Assembly: GCF_045689735.1 (NCBI RefSeq)
Contig: NZ_CP142685.1
Location: forward strand, 496,001 to 560,000
Length of the DNA stretch: 64,000 nucleotides
Direction: 5' to 3'
Origin: Halothiobacillus sp045689735
GTDB lineage: Bacteria > Pseudomonadota > Gammaproteobacteria > Halothiobacillales > Halothiobacillaceae
The position numbers were made by a program, and so were the translations under genes. Below the pieces are notes generated by a model. That model was not told the origin of the DNA, searched no databases, and saw only the letters and a list, made by a program, of their open reading frames with translations. Below are positions 52,294 to 61,540 of the stretch, piece by piece; the stretch's first letter is position 1; every line of letters begins with the position of its first letter.

Positions 52294-53369
52294 GCGCGCG
52301 CCTCCTGCGCTGCGCCGTCGTATTGCACTTCGACCCAGCGGCGGTATTCGCCGCTGGTGACATGCGCCACCCAGTCGGGATGGTCGAGATACCACTGCAC
52401 GGTGCGCTTCAGCCCCGTGGCGAAGGTTTCCTGCGGTGTCCAGCCGAGTTCGCGTTCGATCTTGCGGGCGTCGATGGCGTAGCGCCGGTCGTGGCCGGGG
52501 CGGTCGGTGACGAAGGTGATCTGGGCTTTGTAGCTGCTGCCGTCTGCCTTAGGAACCAGGGTGTCGAGCAGGTCGCACAAGGTGTGCACCACGTCGAGAT
52601 TCTTGACCTCGTTGCAACCGCCGACGTTGTAGGTCTCACCCACCTGCCCCGCTTCGAGCACGCGGTCGATGGCGCGGCAGTGGTCGAGCACATACAACCA
52701 GTCGCGCACGTTCTGGCCGTCGCCGTACACCGGCAGGGGTTTGCCGGCCAGGGCGTTGTGGATCATCAGCGGGATGAGTTTTTCCGGGAACTGGTAGGGG
52801 CCGTAGTTGTTCGAGCAGTTGGTGGTCAGCACCGGCAGGCCGTAGGTGTGATGCCAGGCGCGCACCAGGTGGTCGCTCGCGGCCTTGCTCGCGCTGTACG
52901 GGCTGTTGGGGGCGTAGGAGGTGGTTTCGGTGAACGCCGGGTCGTCGGGCCCGAGGCTGCCGTAGACCTCGTCGGTGGAGATGTGCAGGAAGCGGAAGGC
53001 GGCCTTCTCCTCCTGCGGCAAGGCAGACCAGTAGGCGCGCGCGGCTTCGAGCAGCTCAAAGGTGCCTTGCACATTGGTGCGGATGAATTCGCCCGGGCCG
53101 TGGATCGAGCGATCGACATGGCTTTCAGCGGCGAAGTGCAGGATGGCGCGCGGGCGGTGTGCTGCAAGCAGCGTGGCCACCGCGGCACGGTCGCAGATAT
53201 CGACGCGGGCGAAGTGGTAGCGCGGGTCAGCGGCAACCGGGGCGAGGCTTTCGAGGTTGCCGGCGTAGGTCAGCGCGTCGAGCACCAGCACTGGCTCGTC
53301 GTGCGTGCCGAGCCAGTGGTGGACAAAATTTGCGCCGATGAATCCGGCGCCGCCGGTGGTAATAATCAC
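52290..53369 (-). CDS. rfbB: dTDP-glucose 4,6-dehydratase
   Basis: Second enzyme of the pathway, 359 residues. It has the NAD-binding TGGAGFIGANFVHHW, HFAAESHVDRSI, the STDEVYGSLG active-site loop and YSASKAASDHLVRAW (YxxxK). It starts with GTG. It is the first gene of rfbBDAC, and the 104-base AT-richer gap after ptsP probably holds the operon's promoter, though I cannot place the boxes. Confidence 0.95.
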   Translation of the reverse strand: MIITTGGAGFIGANFVHHWLGTHDEPVLVLDALTYAGNLESLAPVAADPRYHFARVDICDRAAVATLLAAHRPRAILHFAAESHVDRSIHGPGEFIRTNVQGTFELLEAARAYWSALPQEEKAAFRFLHISTDEVYGSLGPDDPAFTETTSYAPNSPYSASKAASDHLVRAWHHTYGLPVLTTNCSNNYGPYQFPEKLIPLMIHNALAGKPLPVYGDGQNVRDWLYVLDHCRAIDRVLEAGQVGETYNVGGCNEVKNLDVVHTLCDLLDTLVPKADGSSYKAQITFVTDRPGHDRRYAIDARKIERELGWTPQETFATGLKRTVQWYLDHPDWVAHVTSGEYRRWVEVQYDGAAQEARA

Positions 53370-53473
53370 TTAGGAGTGACTCCGGATGAACAAATTGAGC
53401 ACGAAAGCAGAAATGCTACTTGAGCAGGTGTTATCGCTCGATAGCGCAATCCGTGTCGGGTTTACACTGACGG

Positions 53474-55759
53474 TCACCCGCCCGCGCGCACGAGTCCGCC
53501 GAGTCCGCGTTCTACCAGCGCATCGTACAGCATGTGCCGCACATCTTGCGGGCGGCGGGCGGCCAGCGCCCGGGCGAGATACTGTCGTGCATCGGCAGCG
53601 CTGAAACGACGGATCACCCATTTGATGCGCGGTAGGGAACCGGCGCTCATCGAAAGCACATCGACGCCCAAGCCGAGGAGCAGAATCGCCCCCATCGGGT
53701 CGCCGGCCAGTTCGCCGCAGACGGTGATCTCGCGACCGAGTAGGTGTCCCGCGTCAACCACTTCGCTGATTGCGCGGAGCACAGCGGGGTGCAGCGCATC
53801 GTAGCGGCTGGCGACCCGCTCGTTGTTACGGTCGATGGCGAGAATGTATTGCGTGAGGTCGTTGGTGCCGATCGACAGAAAATCGACCATTTCGGCAATC
53901 AGGTCGATCTGGTACACCGCCGAAGGCACTTCAATCATTACGCCGATGCGAGGGGCGGCGATGGGTTCGCCTTCTTCTCGTAGCTCTGAAATGGCTTGAT
54001 CAATGTATTCGCGCGCGGTGCTGAGTTCATCGATGCTGCCGATCATCGGCAAGAGAATGCCGAGGTTGTCGAGGCCGATCGAAGCGCGCAGCATGGCGCG
54101 GATTTGCGTCAGGAAAATTTCCGGATGGTCGAGAACCAGCCGGATGCCCCGCCAGCCGAGGAAGGGGTTGTCTTCCTTGATGGGGAAGTAGGAGAGGGGC
54201 TTGTCCCCCCCGACATCCAGCGTGCGCAGCACCACCGGCTGATCGCGAAAGGTTTCCATGGCCTCGCGGTAGATGCTGGCCTGTTCCGCCTCGCCGGGAA
54301 ATTGCTTGCGAATCTGGAAGGGGACTTCGGTGCGATACAGGCCGATACCTTCAGCACCCACGGTGCGTGATGGTGCCATATCGGCCAGCAGCCCGATATT
54401 GACATGCAGGCCGATGCGCACGCCGTCCGGCGTTTGCGCGGGTTCCTGGCTGAGGGCGGCGAGTTCGGCGGTCAGCGCGGCTTCTTCCCGTGCCAGCCGC
54501 AGCAGTTCTTGGCGATACGAGCCGGCCGGCCGCACGATGAGCCAACCGCGATACCCATCCACCACGACCTCTTGCCCATCCAGCCGCGCGAGGGGCAGAT
54601 CGGCCACGCCCATCGCAGCGGGAATGCCGAGCGCCCGCGCGAGGATGGCCAGATGCGACGATCCCGAGCCACTGCTGGAGACGATGCCGACCAGTCGATC
54701 GGTCGGGATTTCGGCGAGGTGGGAGGCGGAAAGATCGTGGCCGATCAGGACGATACGCTCTGGCCATTGGCGCGGCCCCTGGGTGCGCGCCTGGAGTTTG
54801 ACGAGGATGCGGTTGCCCAGATCGCGGATATCCTGCGCCCGCTCACGCAGATAGGGGTCGGCCATCTGTTCGAAGACGGCGGTATGTTCGCGTACGGCAT
54901 CGCGCAGGGCGATTCCGGCACTATGCCCGGCCATCACGCGCTCATGCATGCTGTCGATCAGTGAGCCGCCGCTCAGCATCAAAATGAAAGCATCGAACAG
55001 AATGTGCTCGTCGGTACTGCCCGCCGCGCGGGAAAAATCCTGTTTGAGTTGTGAAAACTCGTTGCGTACGGCATCGATGGCGGCGGAGAGCACCGCCCAT
55101 TCGCTGGCCGGGCTTTCGACGGGGCGTTCTGGAATACTGTCGAGATCGACCACATCGAGCACCGGCACCGCCGTACCGAAGACCACGCCGGGGGAGCCCG
55201 GCAAACCCTGAGCGGTGACGGCGGCTTCCCAGCCGGGTGGCGCAATGCGGGTCTGGATCAGCTCTCCGCTGACCTGCGCCTGACGGATCCCCGAAGCGAG
55301 CTGGGCGGCCAGGGTGAGCAGGAAAGATTCCTGATCGGCGGAAAACCGGCGCTGGGCGCGGGATTGCACCACCAGTACCCCGAGCACCTCCCCGCGATGG
55401 ATGATCGGCACCCCTAGGAAACCGTGGTAATACTCCTCGCCGATGTCCTGGATATATTTGAAGGCGGGGTGGTCGGGGGCGTTTTCCAGATTCACCGGCT
55501 CCGCACGCCGGGCGACCAGACCAACCAGCCCTTCGTTGAGATTCAGCCGAACGCGGCCGATACCGGCCGGGTTGAGTCCCTCCGTCGCTTGCAGCACCAG
55601 CGCGGCCTCAAGATTGGGCTCGGCGGGCGTCAACACATAGACGGAACAGACATCGACCTGGAGCGCGTTCTGAACCCGGTGGGCAATGACATCAAGAGCG
55701 GATCGGAGATCGGACGAACGGGTGACCTCGGTCACGATCCGGCGGAGTTCATCAAGCAT
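53474..55759 (-). CDS. ptsP: Nitrogen-PTS enzyme I (EINtr)
   Basis: A 761-residue phosphoenolpyruvate-protein phosphotransferase of the nitrogen-related PTS. An N-terminal GAF domain (residues about 5-165, in other bacteria a glutamine sensor) is followed by the PTS EI domains: the phosphohistidine His369 (SGSSHLAILARALGIPA), and the PEP-binding TIM barrel with GAEGIGLYRTE, RTLDVGGDKPL and DFLSIGTNDLTQYILA near residue 660. It overlaps rppH by 8 bases, the common rppH-ptsP pair of gammaproteobacteria. Confidence 0.95.
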   Translation of the reverse strand: MLDELRRIVTEVTRSSDLRSALDVIAHRVQNALQVDVCSVYVLTPAEPNLEAALVLQATEGLNPAGIGRVRLNLNEGLVGLVARRAEPVNLENAPDHPAFKYIQDIGEEYYHGFLGVPIIHRGEVLGVLVVQSRAQRRFSADQESFLLTLAAQLASGIRQAQVSGELIQTRIAPPGWEAAVTAQGLPGSPGVVFGTAVPVLDVVDLDSIPERPVESPASEWAVLSAAIDAVRNEFSQLKQDFSRAAGSTDEHILFDAFILMLSGGSLIDSMHERVMAGHSAGIALRDAVREHTAVFEQMADPYLRERAQDIRDLGNRILVKLQARTQGPRQWPERIVLIGHDLSASHLAEIPTDRLVGIVSSSGSGSSHLAILARALGIPAAMGVADLPLARLDGQEVVVDGYRGWLIVRPAGSYRQELLRLAREEAALTAELAALSQEPAQTPDGVRIGLHVNIGLLADMAPSRTVGAEGIGLYRTEVPFQIRKQFPGEAEQASIYREAMETFRDQPVVLRTLDVGGDKPLSYFPIKEDNPFLGWRGIRLVLDHPEIFLTQIRAMLRASIGLDNLGILLPMIGSIDELSTAREYIDQAISELREEGEPIAAPRIGVMIEVPSAVYQIDLIAEMVDFLSIGTNDLTQYILAIDRNNERVASRYDALHPAVLRAISEVVDAGHLLGREITVCGELAGDPMGAILLLGLGVDVLSMSAGSLPRIKWVIRRFSAADARQYLARALAARRPQDVRHMLYDALVERGLGGLVRAGG

Positions 55760-56291
55760 GGGCAGATTCCTTGGGGCAAGGTTCGTCCGGTTGTTCCATC
55801 AGGACGGCCGGCGGGGGGGATGCCCCGGCGACAGGTGCCAAAAATAGCATGGCCTCGCGGTAGACGCCGCGTTTGAAGTACACCACTTCATCGAGAATCG
55901 ACCAATACGGCCGCCATTCCCAGCCATCAAATTCCGGTTTGATCGAAGCATTGAGGTTGAATGCGGAGTCATCCGCCCGCAGGCGCAGCAGAAACCATTT
56001 CTGTTTCTGGCCAATGCAGGTGGGCACCAGATGCCGCCGAATCATATTCTTGGGCAAGCGGTACCGCAGCCAGCCGTGGGTCCAGCCGATCACCTCGACA
56101 TGGGTTGGCAGCAGGCCGGTTTCTTCCTGCAGTTCGCGGTACATGGCGGACAGGGGGCGTTCATCATCATTGATGCCGCCCTGGGGAAATTGCCATGAGC
56201 GATGCCCGGCACGCTTGCCCCAAAACACTTCGCCGGTGGCGTTGAGCAGAATGATGCCCACATTGGGGCGGAAACCATCGCGATCGATCAC
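55752..56291 (-). CDS. rppH: RNA pyrophosphohydrolase RppH
   Basis: NUDIX enzyme that removes pyrophosphate from the 5' end of mRNA and triggers RNase E decay. The N-terminus MIDRDGFRPNVGIILLNATG is the family start; here it is a GTG codon. The NUDIX box is GGINDDERPLSAMYRELQEETGL. At 179 residues it has the usual C-terminal arm (FDGWEWRPYW, KRGVYREAM). TATAAC lies only a few bases before the start codon, too close to serve as a normal -10 with a leader. Confidence 0.95.
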   Translation of the reverse strand: MIDRDGFRPNVGIILLNATGEVFWGKRAGHRSWQFPQGGINDDERPLSAMYRELQEETGLLPTHVEVIGWTHGWLRYRLPKNMIRRHLVPTCIGQKQKWFLLRLRADDSAFNLNASIKPEFDGWEWRPYWSILDEVVYFKRGVYREAMLFLAPVAGASPPPAVLMEQPDEPCPKESAHA

Positions 56292-56542
56292 GGTTATACT
56301 CAGCTAATAAGGTCGGACGCCAGTTGAACGGAAGGGGATGACCCGATCCGCGGGCAGCACCGTGGGGCACTGCAATCTACCCGTCATTTTCCACGCGCGA
56401 CATCATTTCGCAAGGCAAAGCGTGTAGACCATCCTCCAGGCAGGGTTTTCATGCGCGCAGAGAATGCCCTGAGGTTCCTGGCTGTGGGCTTCGTCCGCGC
56501 GCATTGGGTGTCCTGATTCAGTCATCGAGTGGGAGAGCGTTT

Positions 56543-57199
56543 GTGCATCTGGCAATTTTTGATCTGGATAACACCCTGCTGGCGGGGGATTCTGACCACA
56601 GTTGGGGGCAGTTTCTGGCGGGAACCGGTGCGGTCGATGGCGCGGCCTATGCCGCGCAAAATCAGGTTTTTTATGAAGACTATCAGCGGGGCACGCTCGA
56701 TATCGATGCGTTCTTGCGATTTTCCCTCGCGCCCTTGGCGCGGTTCAGCGTGGACGAACTGCTGGCGTGGCGCCGTGAATTCATCGAGACCGTCATCACG
56801 CCCCTGGTGACGGATAAGGCGAGAGCACTGGTTGAGCAGCATCGGGCGCGCGGGGATGAGTTATTGATTATTACGGCGACCAACTATTTTGTGACTGAAC
56901 CGATTGCAGCGCTGTTCGGCATCGAGCACCTTCTGGCGACCCGGCCGGAAATGAAGGACGGGCGATACACGGGGAATTATCAGGGGGTGCCGACCTTCCA
57001 GGCGGGTAAGCAGACCGCGCTGGCGGCGTGGTTGGCCACGCGGGGTGAACAGCCGGAGCGCACCTGGTTCTACTCGGACTCGCGGAACGATCTGCCTTTG
57101 CTGGAGGCTGTTGACCATCCGGTGGCGGTCGATCCAGATCCGGTGCTGCGCGCCCGCGCGCAAGCGGCCGGCTGGCCGATCATTTCGCTGCGGGACTAG
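56543..57199 (+). CDS. HAD-IB family phosphatase (SerB/histidinol-phosphatase-like)
   Basis: A 218-residue HAD hydrolase of the IB subfamily. The nucleophile and acid are Asp7 and Asp9 in the FDLDNTLL motif; ITATNYF is motif II, the Lys in AGKQTALAAW motif III, and YSDSRNDLPLLE motif IV. The substrate is not certain: members act on phosphoserine, histidinol phosphate or lysophosphatidate. A GGGAG site before the GTG at 56543 decides the start over an upstream GTG/ATG frame. It is divergent from rppH; the 251-base gap shows no clear element. Confidence 0.88.
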   Translation: MHLAIFDLDNTLLAGDSDHSWGQFLAGTGAVDGAAYAAQNQVFYEDYQRGTLDIDAFLRFSLAPLARFSVDELLAWRREFIETVITPLVTDKARALVEQHRARGDELLIITATNYFVTEPIAALFGIEHLLATRPEMKDGRYTGNYQGVPTFQAGKQTALAAWLATRGEQPERTWFYSDSRNDLPLLEAVDHPVAVDPDPVLRARAQAAGWPIISLRD

Positions 57200-57204
57200 C
57201 CGGC

Positions 57205-57771
57205 TCAGGTGGTGGGCAGCGTCACGCCGCGTTGTCCCTGATACTTGCCACCCCGATCCTTGTACGAGGTTTCGCAGACTTCGTCTGATTCCAGAAAAAG
57301 CATTTGGGCGACCCCTTCGTTGGCATAAATGCGTGCCGGTAGCGGGGTCGTGTTGGAAAACTCCAGCGTGACATGCCCTTCCCACTCGGGCTCCAGCGGC
57401 GTGACATTCACGATGATGCCGCAGCGCGCATAGGTAGATTTGCCCAGGCAAATGGTCAGCACATTGCGCGGAATGCGGAAATATTCAATGGTGCGCGCCA
57501 GCGCGAACGAATTCGGCGGGATGATGCAGACATCTGATTCGACATCGACAAAGCTGCGCTCATCAAATGCTTTAGGGTCAACAATGGTGGAATTGATGTT
57601 GGTGAATATCTTGAATTCATTGGCACACCGGACATCGTAGCCATAACTTGAAGTGCCGTAGGAGATCATCGCCTGATCTCCTGCGCTGCGCACTTGTTGC
57701 GGCGCGAACGGCTCGATCATGCCGTGGTTTTCGGCCATTGCCCGAATCCAGCGATCGGATTTGATACTCAT
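57205..57771 (-). CDS. dcd: dCTP deaminase
   Basis: Cytoplasmic enzyme that deaminates dCTP to dUTP for thymidylate synthesis, 188 residues. The family start MSIKSDRWI and the segments SYGYDVRC, VPPN-like IIPPNSFALA, GKSTYARCGI and TPLEPEWEGHVTLEFSNTT (catalytic Glu) are present. The frame is open upstream, but this ATG fits all homologues. It is convergent with the HAD gene, stops 5 bases apart. Confidence 0.96.
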   Translation of the reverse strand: MSIKSDRWIRAMAENHGMIEPFAPQQVRSAGDQAMISYGTSSYGYDVRCANEFKIFTNINSTIVDPKAFDERSFVDVESDVCIIPPNSFALARTIEYFRIPRNVLTICLGKSTYARCGIIVNVTPLEPEWEGHVTLEFSNTTPLPARIYANEGVAQMLFLESDEVCETSYKDRGGKYQGQRGVTLPTT

Positions 57772-57877
57772 GCGCGGGGTTCCCTCTAAAGCCAAACGGT
57801 TGGCGCGCATTGTGTGAGTGTCGGTGCATTCTGTCCACTGGGATCCGAAGGGAGGGGATCCGGCTTTGCCGCCCCCA

Positions 57878-58186
57878 TTAACCCCGCGCGCCAAAAAAAT
57901 AACGGGGGCCATCAGCTTCCGGTGACGCTTTGGCGGGGGTGGATTTGCCGGGTGGGCTGTTGGGATTTTCGGATTTGATCTGGGGGGTTTCCAGCATGCC
58001 GAGCGTGTTGGAAACCTGCATCGCCAGAATCAATAATTCCTCGTCTTCCGCCTGATCGGCCAGTTGCAGGATATGTAGCGCATACTCGCGCTCCGCAATA
58101 AATCGGTAGGTATCGACTTTGATGCTCATCGCCCGCAGCAGTTTGAGTTTGAACCGCGCCATCAATTGCATTAATTCCGCGTCCAT
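57878..58186 (-). CDS. Small conserved-looking protein of unknown function
   Basis: A 102-residue protein, helical in its first 65 residues (LMARFKLKLLRAMSIKVDTYRF, EREYALHILQLADQAEDEELLILAMQV) with a disordered Pro/Ser/Lys tail. No domain is recognised. AAGAGGTG precedes the ATG. It lies 106 bases upstream of dcd on the same strand. Confidence 0.6.
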   Translation of the reverse strand: MDAELMQLMARFKLKLLRAMSIKVDTYRFIAEREYALHILQLADQAEDEELLILAMQVSNTLGMLETPQIKSENPNSPPGKSTPAKASPEADGPRYFFGARG

Positions 58187-58550
58187 TGGCACCTCTTGGT
58201 TATCCGTTCAAATGAACAAGGGGCATCCTGCACGCTCTATGACTGCTTGATTCCTTCAAGTGCTGTTCACTTAAGCAATAAGTCGGCCAGCTTTTTATTG
58301 GCAGCGCCTCGTTCGGGATGAATGGCGCACAATCAATAGCTTGGATTGGCCTATCGAGCGCATGGATCGCCGTTTGTGGGGCTGATGCCGGCCGGGATTG
58401 CCGCTGGATGCACCATAACGGAGCAACGAGGACGGGGGATGCGCGGTGACGGGGGCGATGAGGCGTCCGGTTTGCCGTACGATTCAGTCATGCGCGGGTG
58501 ACACGATTTACCTACAATGCGTTCATCGCTTCATCTTGAGGAAAGCACTC
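58187..58550. other. Gene-free stretch before the DUF1134 lipoprotein
   Basis: 364 bases without a supported ORF. TACAAT at 58513-58518 could be the -10 of the lipoprotein gene, but no -35 fits. GAGGA just before 58551 is its ribosome site. Nothing else stands out. Confidence 0.45.
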
Positions 58551-59189
58551 ATGTCCCGATTGGTTCGCTCCGGGCTCAATGCCCGATTGGTTCGCCCAGG
58601 GCTCAATGCCCTGATCTTTGCGGGCGTCTTTGCCCTGCTGGCGGGCTGCGCCAGCAATCCGCCTGCCTCGTCTACGCCCGCCCCGGCGGCGAATCAGAAT
58701 CAGGCAGACACCTATAACGAATATGAAACCACCGATGCCGCCGTGAATTTTTTGGGGGGCTCGGCCGAGACCATCGCCAAGGTGGTGGACAAAGCGTTTG
58801 CGGATTATGGACGGCCCAATGCCTATATCAAGGGTGAAGAGGGCGGGGGCGCCATCGTCTTTGGGCTGCGCTACGGCAAAGGCGAATTCGTGAGTAAATC
58901 CGGCGAGCATCGGGTGGTGTATTGGCAAGGGCCGTCGCTGGGCTGGGATTTTGGTGCCGACGCTGGCCGCGTATTCATCCTTGTGTACAACCTGCCGAAT
59001 AGCGAGCAACTGTTCCAACGGTTTCCTGGGGTGAATGGCTCGCTGTATTTCCTCGGCGGGATCGGGATGAATTACCTGCGCTCGGATAACATCGTGCTTG
59101 CCCCGATTCGGGTCGGCGTGGGTATGCGGTTGGGCGCCTCGGTGGGGTATATGTCGTTTACCAAAGAGCAATCGTATAACCCGTTCTGA
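58551..59189 (+). CDS. DUF1134 lipoprotein
   Basis: A 212-residue predicted lipoprotein. The basic N-terminus holds two near-identical copies of a 9-residue block (RLVRSGLNA, RLVRPGLNA), then the hydrophobic stretch LIFAGVFALLAGC with the lipobox LAGC. The mature part matches DUF1134: FGLRYGKGEF, VYWQGPSLGWDFGADAGRVF, VYNLPNSEQLFQRFPGVNGSLY and VLAPIRVGVG. The family is of unknown function, perhaps an envelope protein. The Ala/Pro/Gln linker after the lipid Cys is typical. Confidence 0.88.
   Translation: MSRLVRSGLNARLVRPGLNALIFAGVFALLAGCASNPPASSTPAPAANQNQADTYNEYETTDAAVNFLGGSAETIAKVVDKAFADYGRPNAYIKGEEGGGAIVFGLRYGKGEFVSKSGEHRVVYWQGPSLGWDFGADAGRVFILVYNLPNSEQLFQRFPGVNGSLYFLGGIGMNYLRSDNIVLAPIRVGVGMRLGASVGYMSFTKEQSYNPF
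58557..58610 (+). repeat. 27-bp tandem duplication inside the signal peptide
   Basis: CGATTGGTTCGCTCCGGGCT... at 58557-58583 is followed directly by CGATTGGTTCGCCCAGGGCT... at 58584-58610; 25 of 27 bases agree. It adds nine residues to the N-terminal basic region without shifting the frame. Confidence 0.95.
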
Positions 59190-59252
59190 GTTGGCTGATT
59201 TGCGGTGCAGGCCGTGAGATTCTGATTTTGCTGAAATTTTAAGGAGCGCAAT

Positions 59253-59660
59253 ATGTCGTTGATCAAGGAATTCAAAGAATTTGCCATGAAAGGCAATGTG
59301 ATCGATATGGCGGTGGGGATCATCATCGGGGCGGCGTTCGGCAAGATCGTCTCATCGCTGGTGAGTGACATCGTCATGCCGCCGATTGGTCTGCTGATTG
59401 GCGGAGTCGATTTCACTGATCTGACCATCGTCTTGCAGCATGCGCACGATAAAGTGCCGGAAGTGGCAATTCGCTACGGCCAGTTTATCCAGACCACCCT
59501 GGATTTCGTGATCATCGCCTTTGCGATTTTCATGGCGCTCAAGGTCATCAACCGGCTTAAGCGGCCGGATGCGGCGCCTGCACCGGCAGAACCGCCTGCT
59601 CCAGCGGCGGATATTCAATTGCTGACCGAAATCCGGGATTTGCTGAAAAATAAATCCTGA
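59253..59660 (+). CDS. mscL: Large-conductance mechanosensitive channel
   Basis: Inner-membrane pentameric channel that opens under hypo-osmotic shock. The N-terminus MSLIKEFKEFAMKGNVIDMAVGIIIG, the TM1 gate AAFGKIVSSLV and TM2 (DFVIIAFAIFMALKVIN) match the family, as does the C-terminal LLTEIRDLLK helix. The 135-residue length is normal. AAGGAGC precedes the ATG. Confidence 0.97.
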   Translation: MSLIKEFKEFAMKGNVIDMAVGIIIGAAFGKIVSSLVSDIVMPPIGLLIGGVDFTDLTIVLQHAHDKVPEVAIRYGQFIQTTLDFVIIAFAIFMALKVINRLKRPDAAPAPAEPPAPAADIQLLTEIRDLLKNKS

Positions 59661-59694
59661 GGATTCGCGCACGCTCGGGCGAGCGCAGAGTGAC

Positions 59695-59722
59695 AAAACG
59701 GCAGGTTTCTGCCGTTTTTTTA
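59695..59722. terminator. Terminator between mscL and tas
   Basis: A 10-bp perfect stem AAAACGGCAG / CTGCCGTTTT with GTTT loop and a T-tract TTTTTTT; the A-tract on the other side lets it act in both directions for the convergent genes. Confidence 0.93.
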
Positions 59723-59770
59723 TGGGGTCGGCAACTGGCGGTTGCCGATCGAAGGGAGGCTGGTCTGCGA

Positions 59771-60808
59771 TCAGGGTGCCGGGTTTGGCCAGCGCGCATC
59801 CAGGGCATCGATTTCGGCCAGAACCGCATCGCTGAGCCGGAGTTCCGCAGCGGCGATGTTTTCCGCCAACTGGTCGAGGTGGGTCGCGCCGATGATGACG
59901 CTGGTGGTGAATGGTCGTTGATGCACAAACGCAATCGCCATCTGTGCCGGAGAGAATCCCCGCGCCCGCGCCAGATCCGCATAGGCCGCTGCAGCCACGG
60001 GCACATTCGGTTTGTGATAGCGCTGGCCAAAACCGGGGAATTCGGTGATGCGCCCTTTGGCCTTCGGCTCGACCCGGTATTTATCCGTCAGCCAGCCGAA
60101 GGCCAGCGGGCTGTAAGCGAGCAGGCCGATGCCGGTTTCGTGGCTGATTTCCGCCAGCCCCCCGGTTTCGAAGCTGCGGTTCAGCAGGTGGTAGGCATTT
60201 TGAATGCTGACGACCCGGGGTAAACCGAAGTCGCGCGCTGCCTGCTCGAAGGCCATGACCCCCCAAGGCGTTTCGTTTGACAGCCCAATCGCGCGGATTT
60301 TGCCGGCTTGAACCAGATCGGCCAGCGCCCGGAGTTGAGCTTCGATGGTTTCCGCTTCGCGGCGGCGGTCGCTGCGGTAATAGCGCTCACCAAACATCGG
60401 CACATACCGCTCCGGCCAATGGATTTGGTAGAGATCGACATAATCGGTTTGCAGCCGCGCGAGGCTGCCATCGATGGCCTGCTGGATTTGTGCGGCGCTG
60501 ATCTGCGGGCCGCCGCGAATCCAGCCCATCCCGCGGGCGGGCCCGGCGATCTTGGTGGCAATGATGAGCCGGTCGCGCGCCTGCCGGCGCAGCCAGCTAC
60601 CGACGAACCGCTCGGTGCTGCCCTGGGTTTCGGCGCGCGGCGGCACCGGATACATCTCGGCGGTATCGATGAAATTGATGCCCTGCGCGACCGCATAGTC
60701 GAGCTGGGCATGGGCCTCGGCTTCGGTGTTTTGCTGGCCAAAGGTCATGGTGCCCAGGCACAGGCTGCTGACTGTGATGCCGGAATTGCCCAGGGGGCGA
60801 AAGTCCAC
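59771..60808 (-). CDS. tas: Aldo-keto reductase Tas
   Basis: A 345-residue NADP(H)-dependent reductase very like E. coli Tas: SSLCLGTMTFGQQNTEAEAH, LDYAVAQGINFIDTAEMYPVPPR (catalytic Asp and Tyr), ETQGSTERFVGSWL, DLYQIHWPERY (catalytic His) and LAYSPLAFGWLTDKY. The physiological substrate is not known; Tas was found to complement tyrosine auxotrophy on starvation. Confidence 0.92.
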   Translation of the reverse strand: MDFRPLGNSGITVSSLCLGTMTFGQQNTEAEAHAQLDYAVAQGINFIDTAEMYPVPPRAETQGSTERFVGSWLRRQARDRLIIATKIAGPARGMGWIRGGPQISAAQIQQAIDGSLARLQTDYVDLYQIHWPERYVPMFGERYYRSDRRREAETIEAQLRALADLVQAGKIRAIGLSNETPWGVMAFEQAARDFGLPRVVSIQNAYHLLNRSFETGGLAEISHETGIGLLAYSPLAFGWLTDKYRVEPKAKGRITEFPGFGQRYHKPNVPVAAAAYADLARARGFSPAQMAIAFVHQRPFTTSVIIGATHLDQLAENIAAAELRLSDAVLAEIDALDARWPNPAP

Positions 60809-60941
60809 GGAAATCTCCTGTTCGAATTTGTGGTGGGGGCAGCGTAAGATGCTGCGGGCTTATCCCAAGAGTTGCTCAGGAAACGCTGAATCAATCCGCG
60901 TCTATTTGAATAGCATAGGCAAATTTCATTGGAGTGGTGAC

Positions 60942-61463
60942 ATGATCAAACCCTCAGCGCAAATCTGCGCGGCGCACCAAGAATTGATCGCGGCGATGCT
61001 CGACGCGCCGTCGGCCGCGGCTGAGCCCGCGATTCTGCAAACCTATGCCGAGGATGGCTGGCGGCAATTGGTGGCGGCCTTGCGTGCCTGGCGTGTCGGC
61101 CAGCCGGTGGATTTGACCCTGCTCGATGAGGAGGATCAAATGATTTTTGCCGGGGTTCAGTATGCCCACGCGCATCCGGACTGGCTGCCTGCCCTGGCCG
61201 ACGAGGCACGGCATGACGCGGCGCAGTCGATTGCTCGGATGATTTTTTCGGCAACCTGGGGCGATCACGATGCGCTGGAATTATTGTCGAGCATGCGCGA
61301 GGCAGCAGCCGATCTAGGGCATACCGGCTCGACGGCGCATGCCTTGGTGCAGATCGTCGAGGGTGCCCGCGCTTTGCCCGACATTCTGGCCGACAACCCC
61401 GCCGCCGATGCCGGGTTGATCGAGGCGGTGCTTGACCGACTGATCGAGCTGGAAGCCGAGTGA
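60942..61463 (+). CDS. Unknown soluble protein
   Basis: A 173-residue acidic, Ala-rich, mostly helical protein with no recognised domain. It has no signal peptide or membrane helix. TGGAG lies a few bases before the ATG and gives the start. The gene lies between tas (divergent) and a c-di-GMP sensor protein 77 bases downstream on the same strand, which may be cotranscribed. Confidence 0.62.
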   Translation: MIKPSAQICAAHQELIAAMLDAPSAAAEPAILQTYAEDGWRQLVAALRAWRVGQPVDLTLLDEEDQMIFAGVQYAHAHPDWLPALADEARHDAAQSIARMIFSATWGDHDALELLSSMREAAADLGHTGSTAHALVQIVEGARALPDILADNPAADAGLIEAVLDRLIELEAE

Positions 61464-61540
61464 GTGTCGCCCCCGCCCGACACCAGAAATGATAGGATTA
61501 CCCCTTGTCGTAATAGGGCTACTGCCCTGACGGTTGGATG

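Noticed and set aside
56283..56302. TATAAC upstream of rppH as a promoter
   Set aside because: It lies a few bases from the start codon with no -35 box, leaving no room for a leader.
60880..60935. CGCTGAATCAATCC resembling the hairpin-element end
   Set aside because: Only about 14 bases are similar and no hairpin is kept; too short to call a copy.
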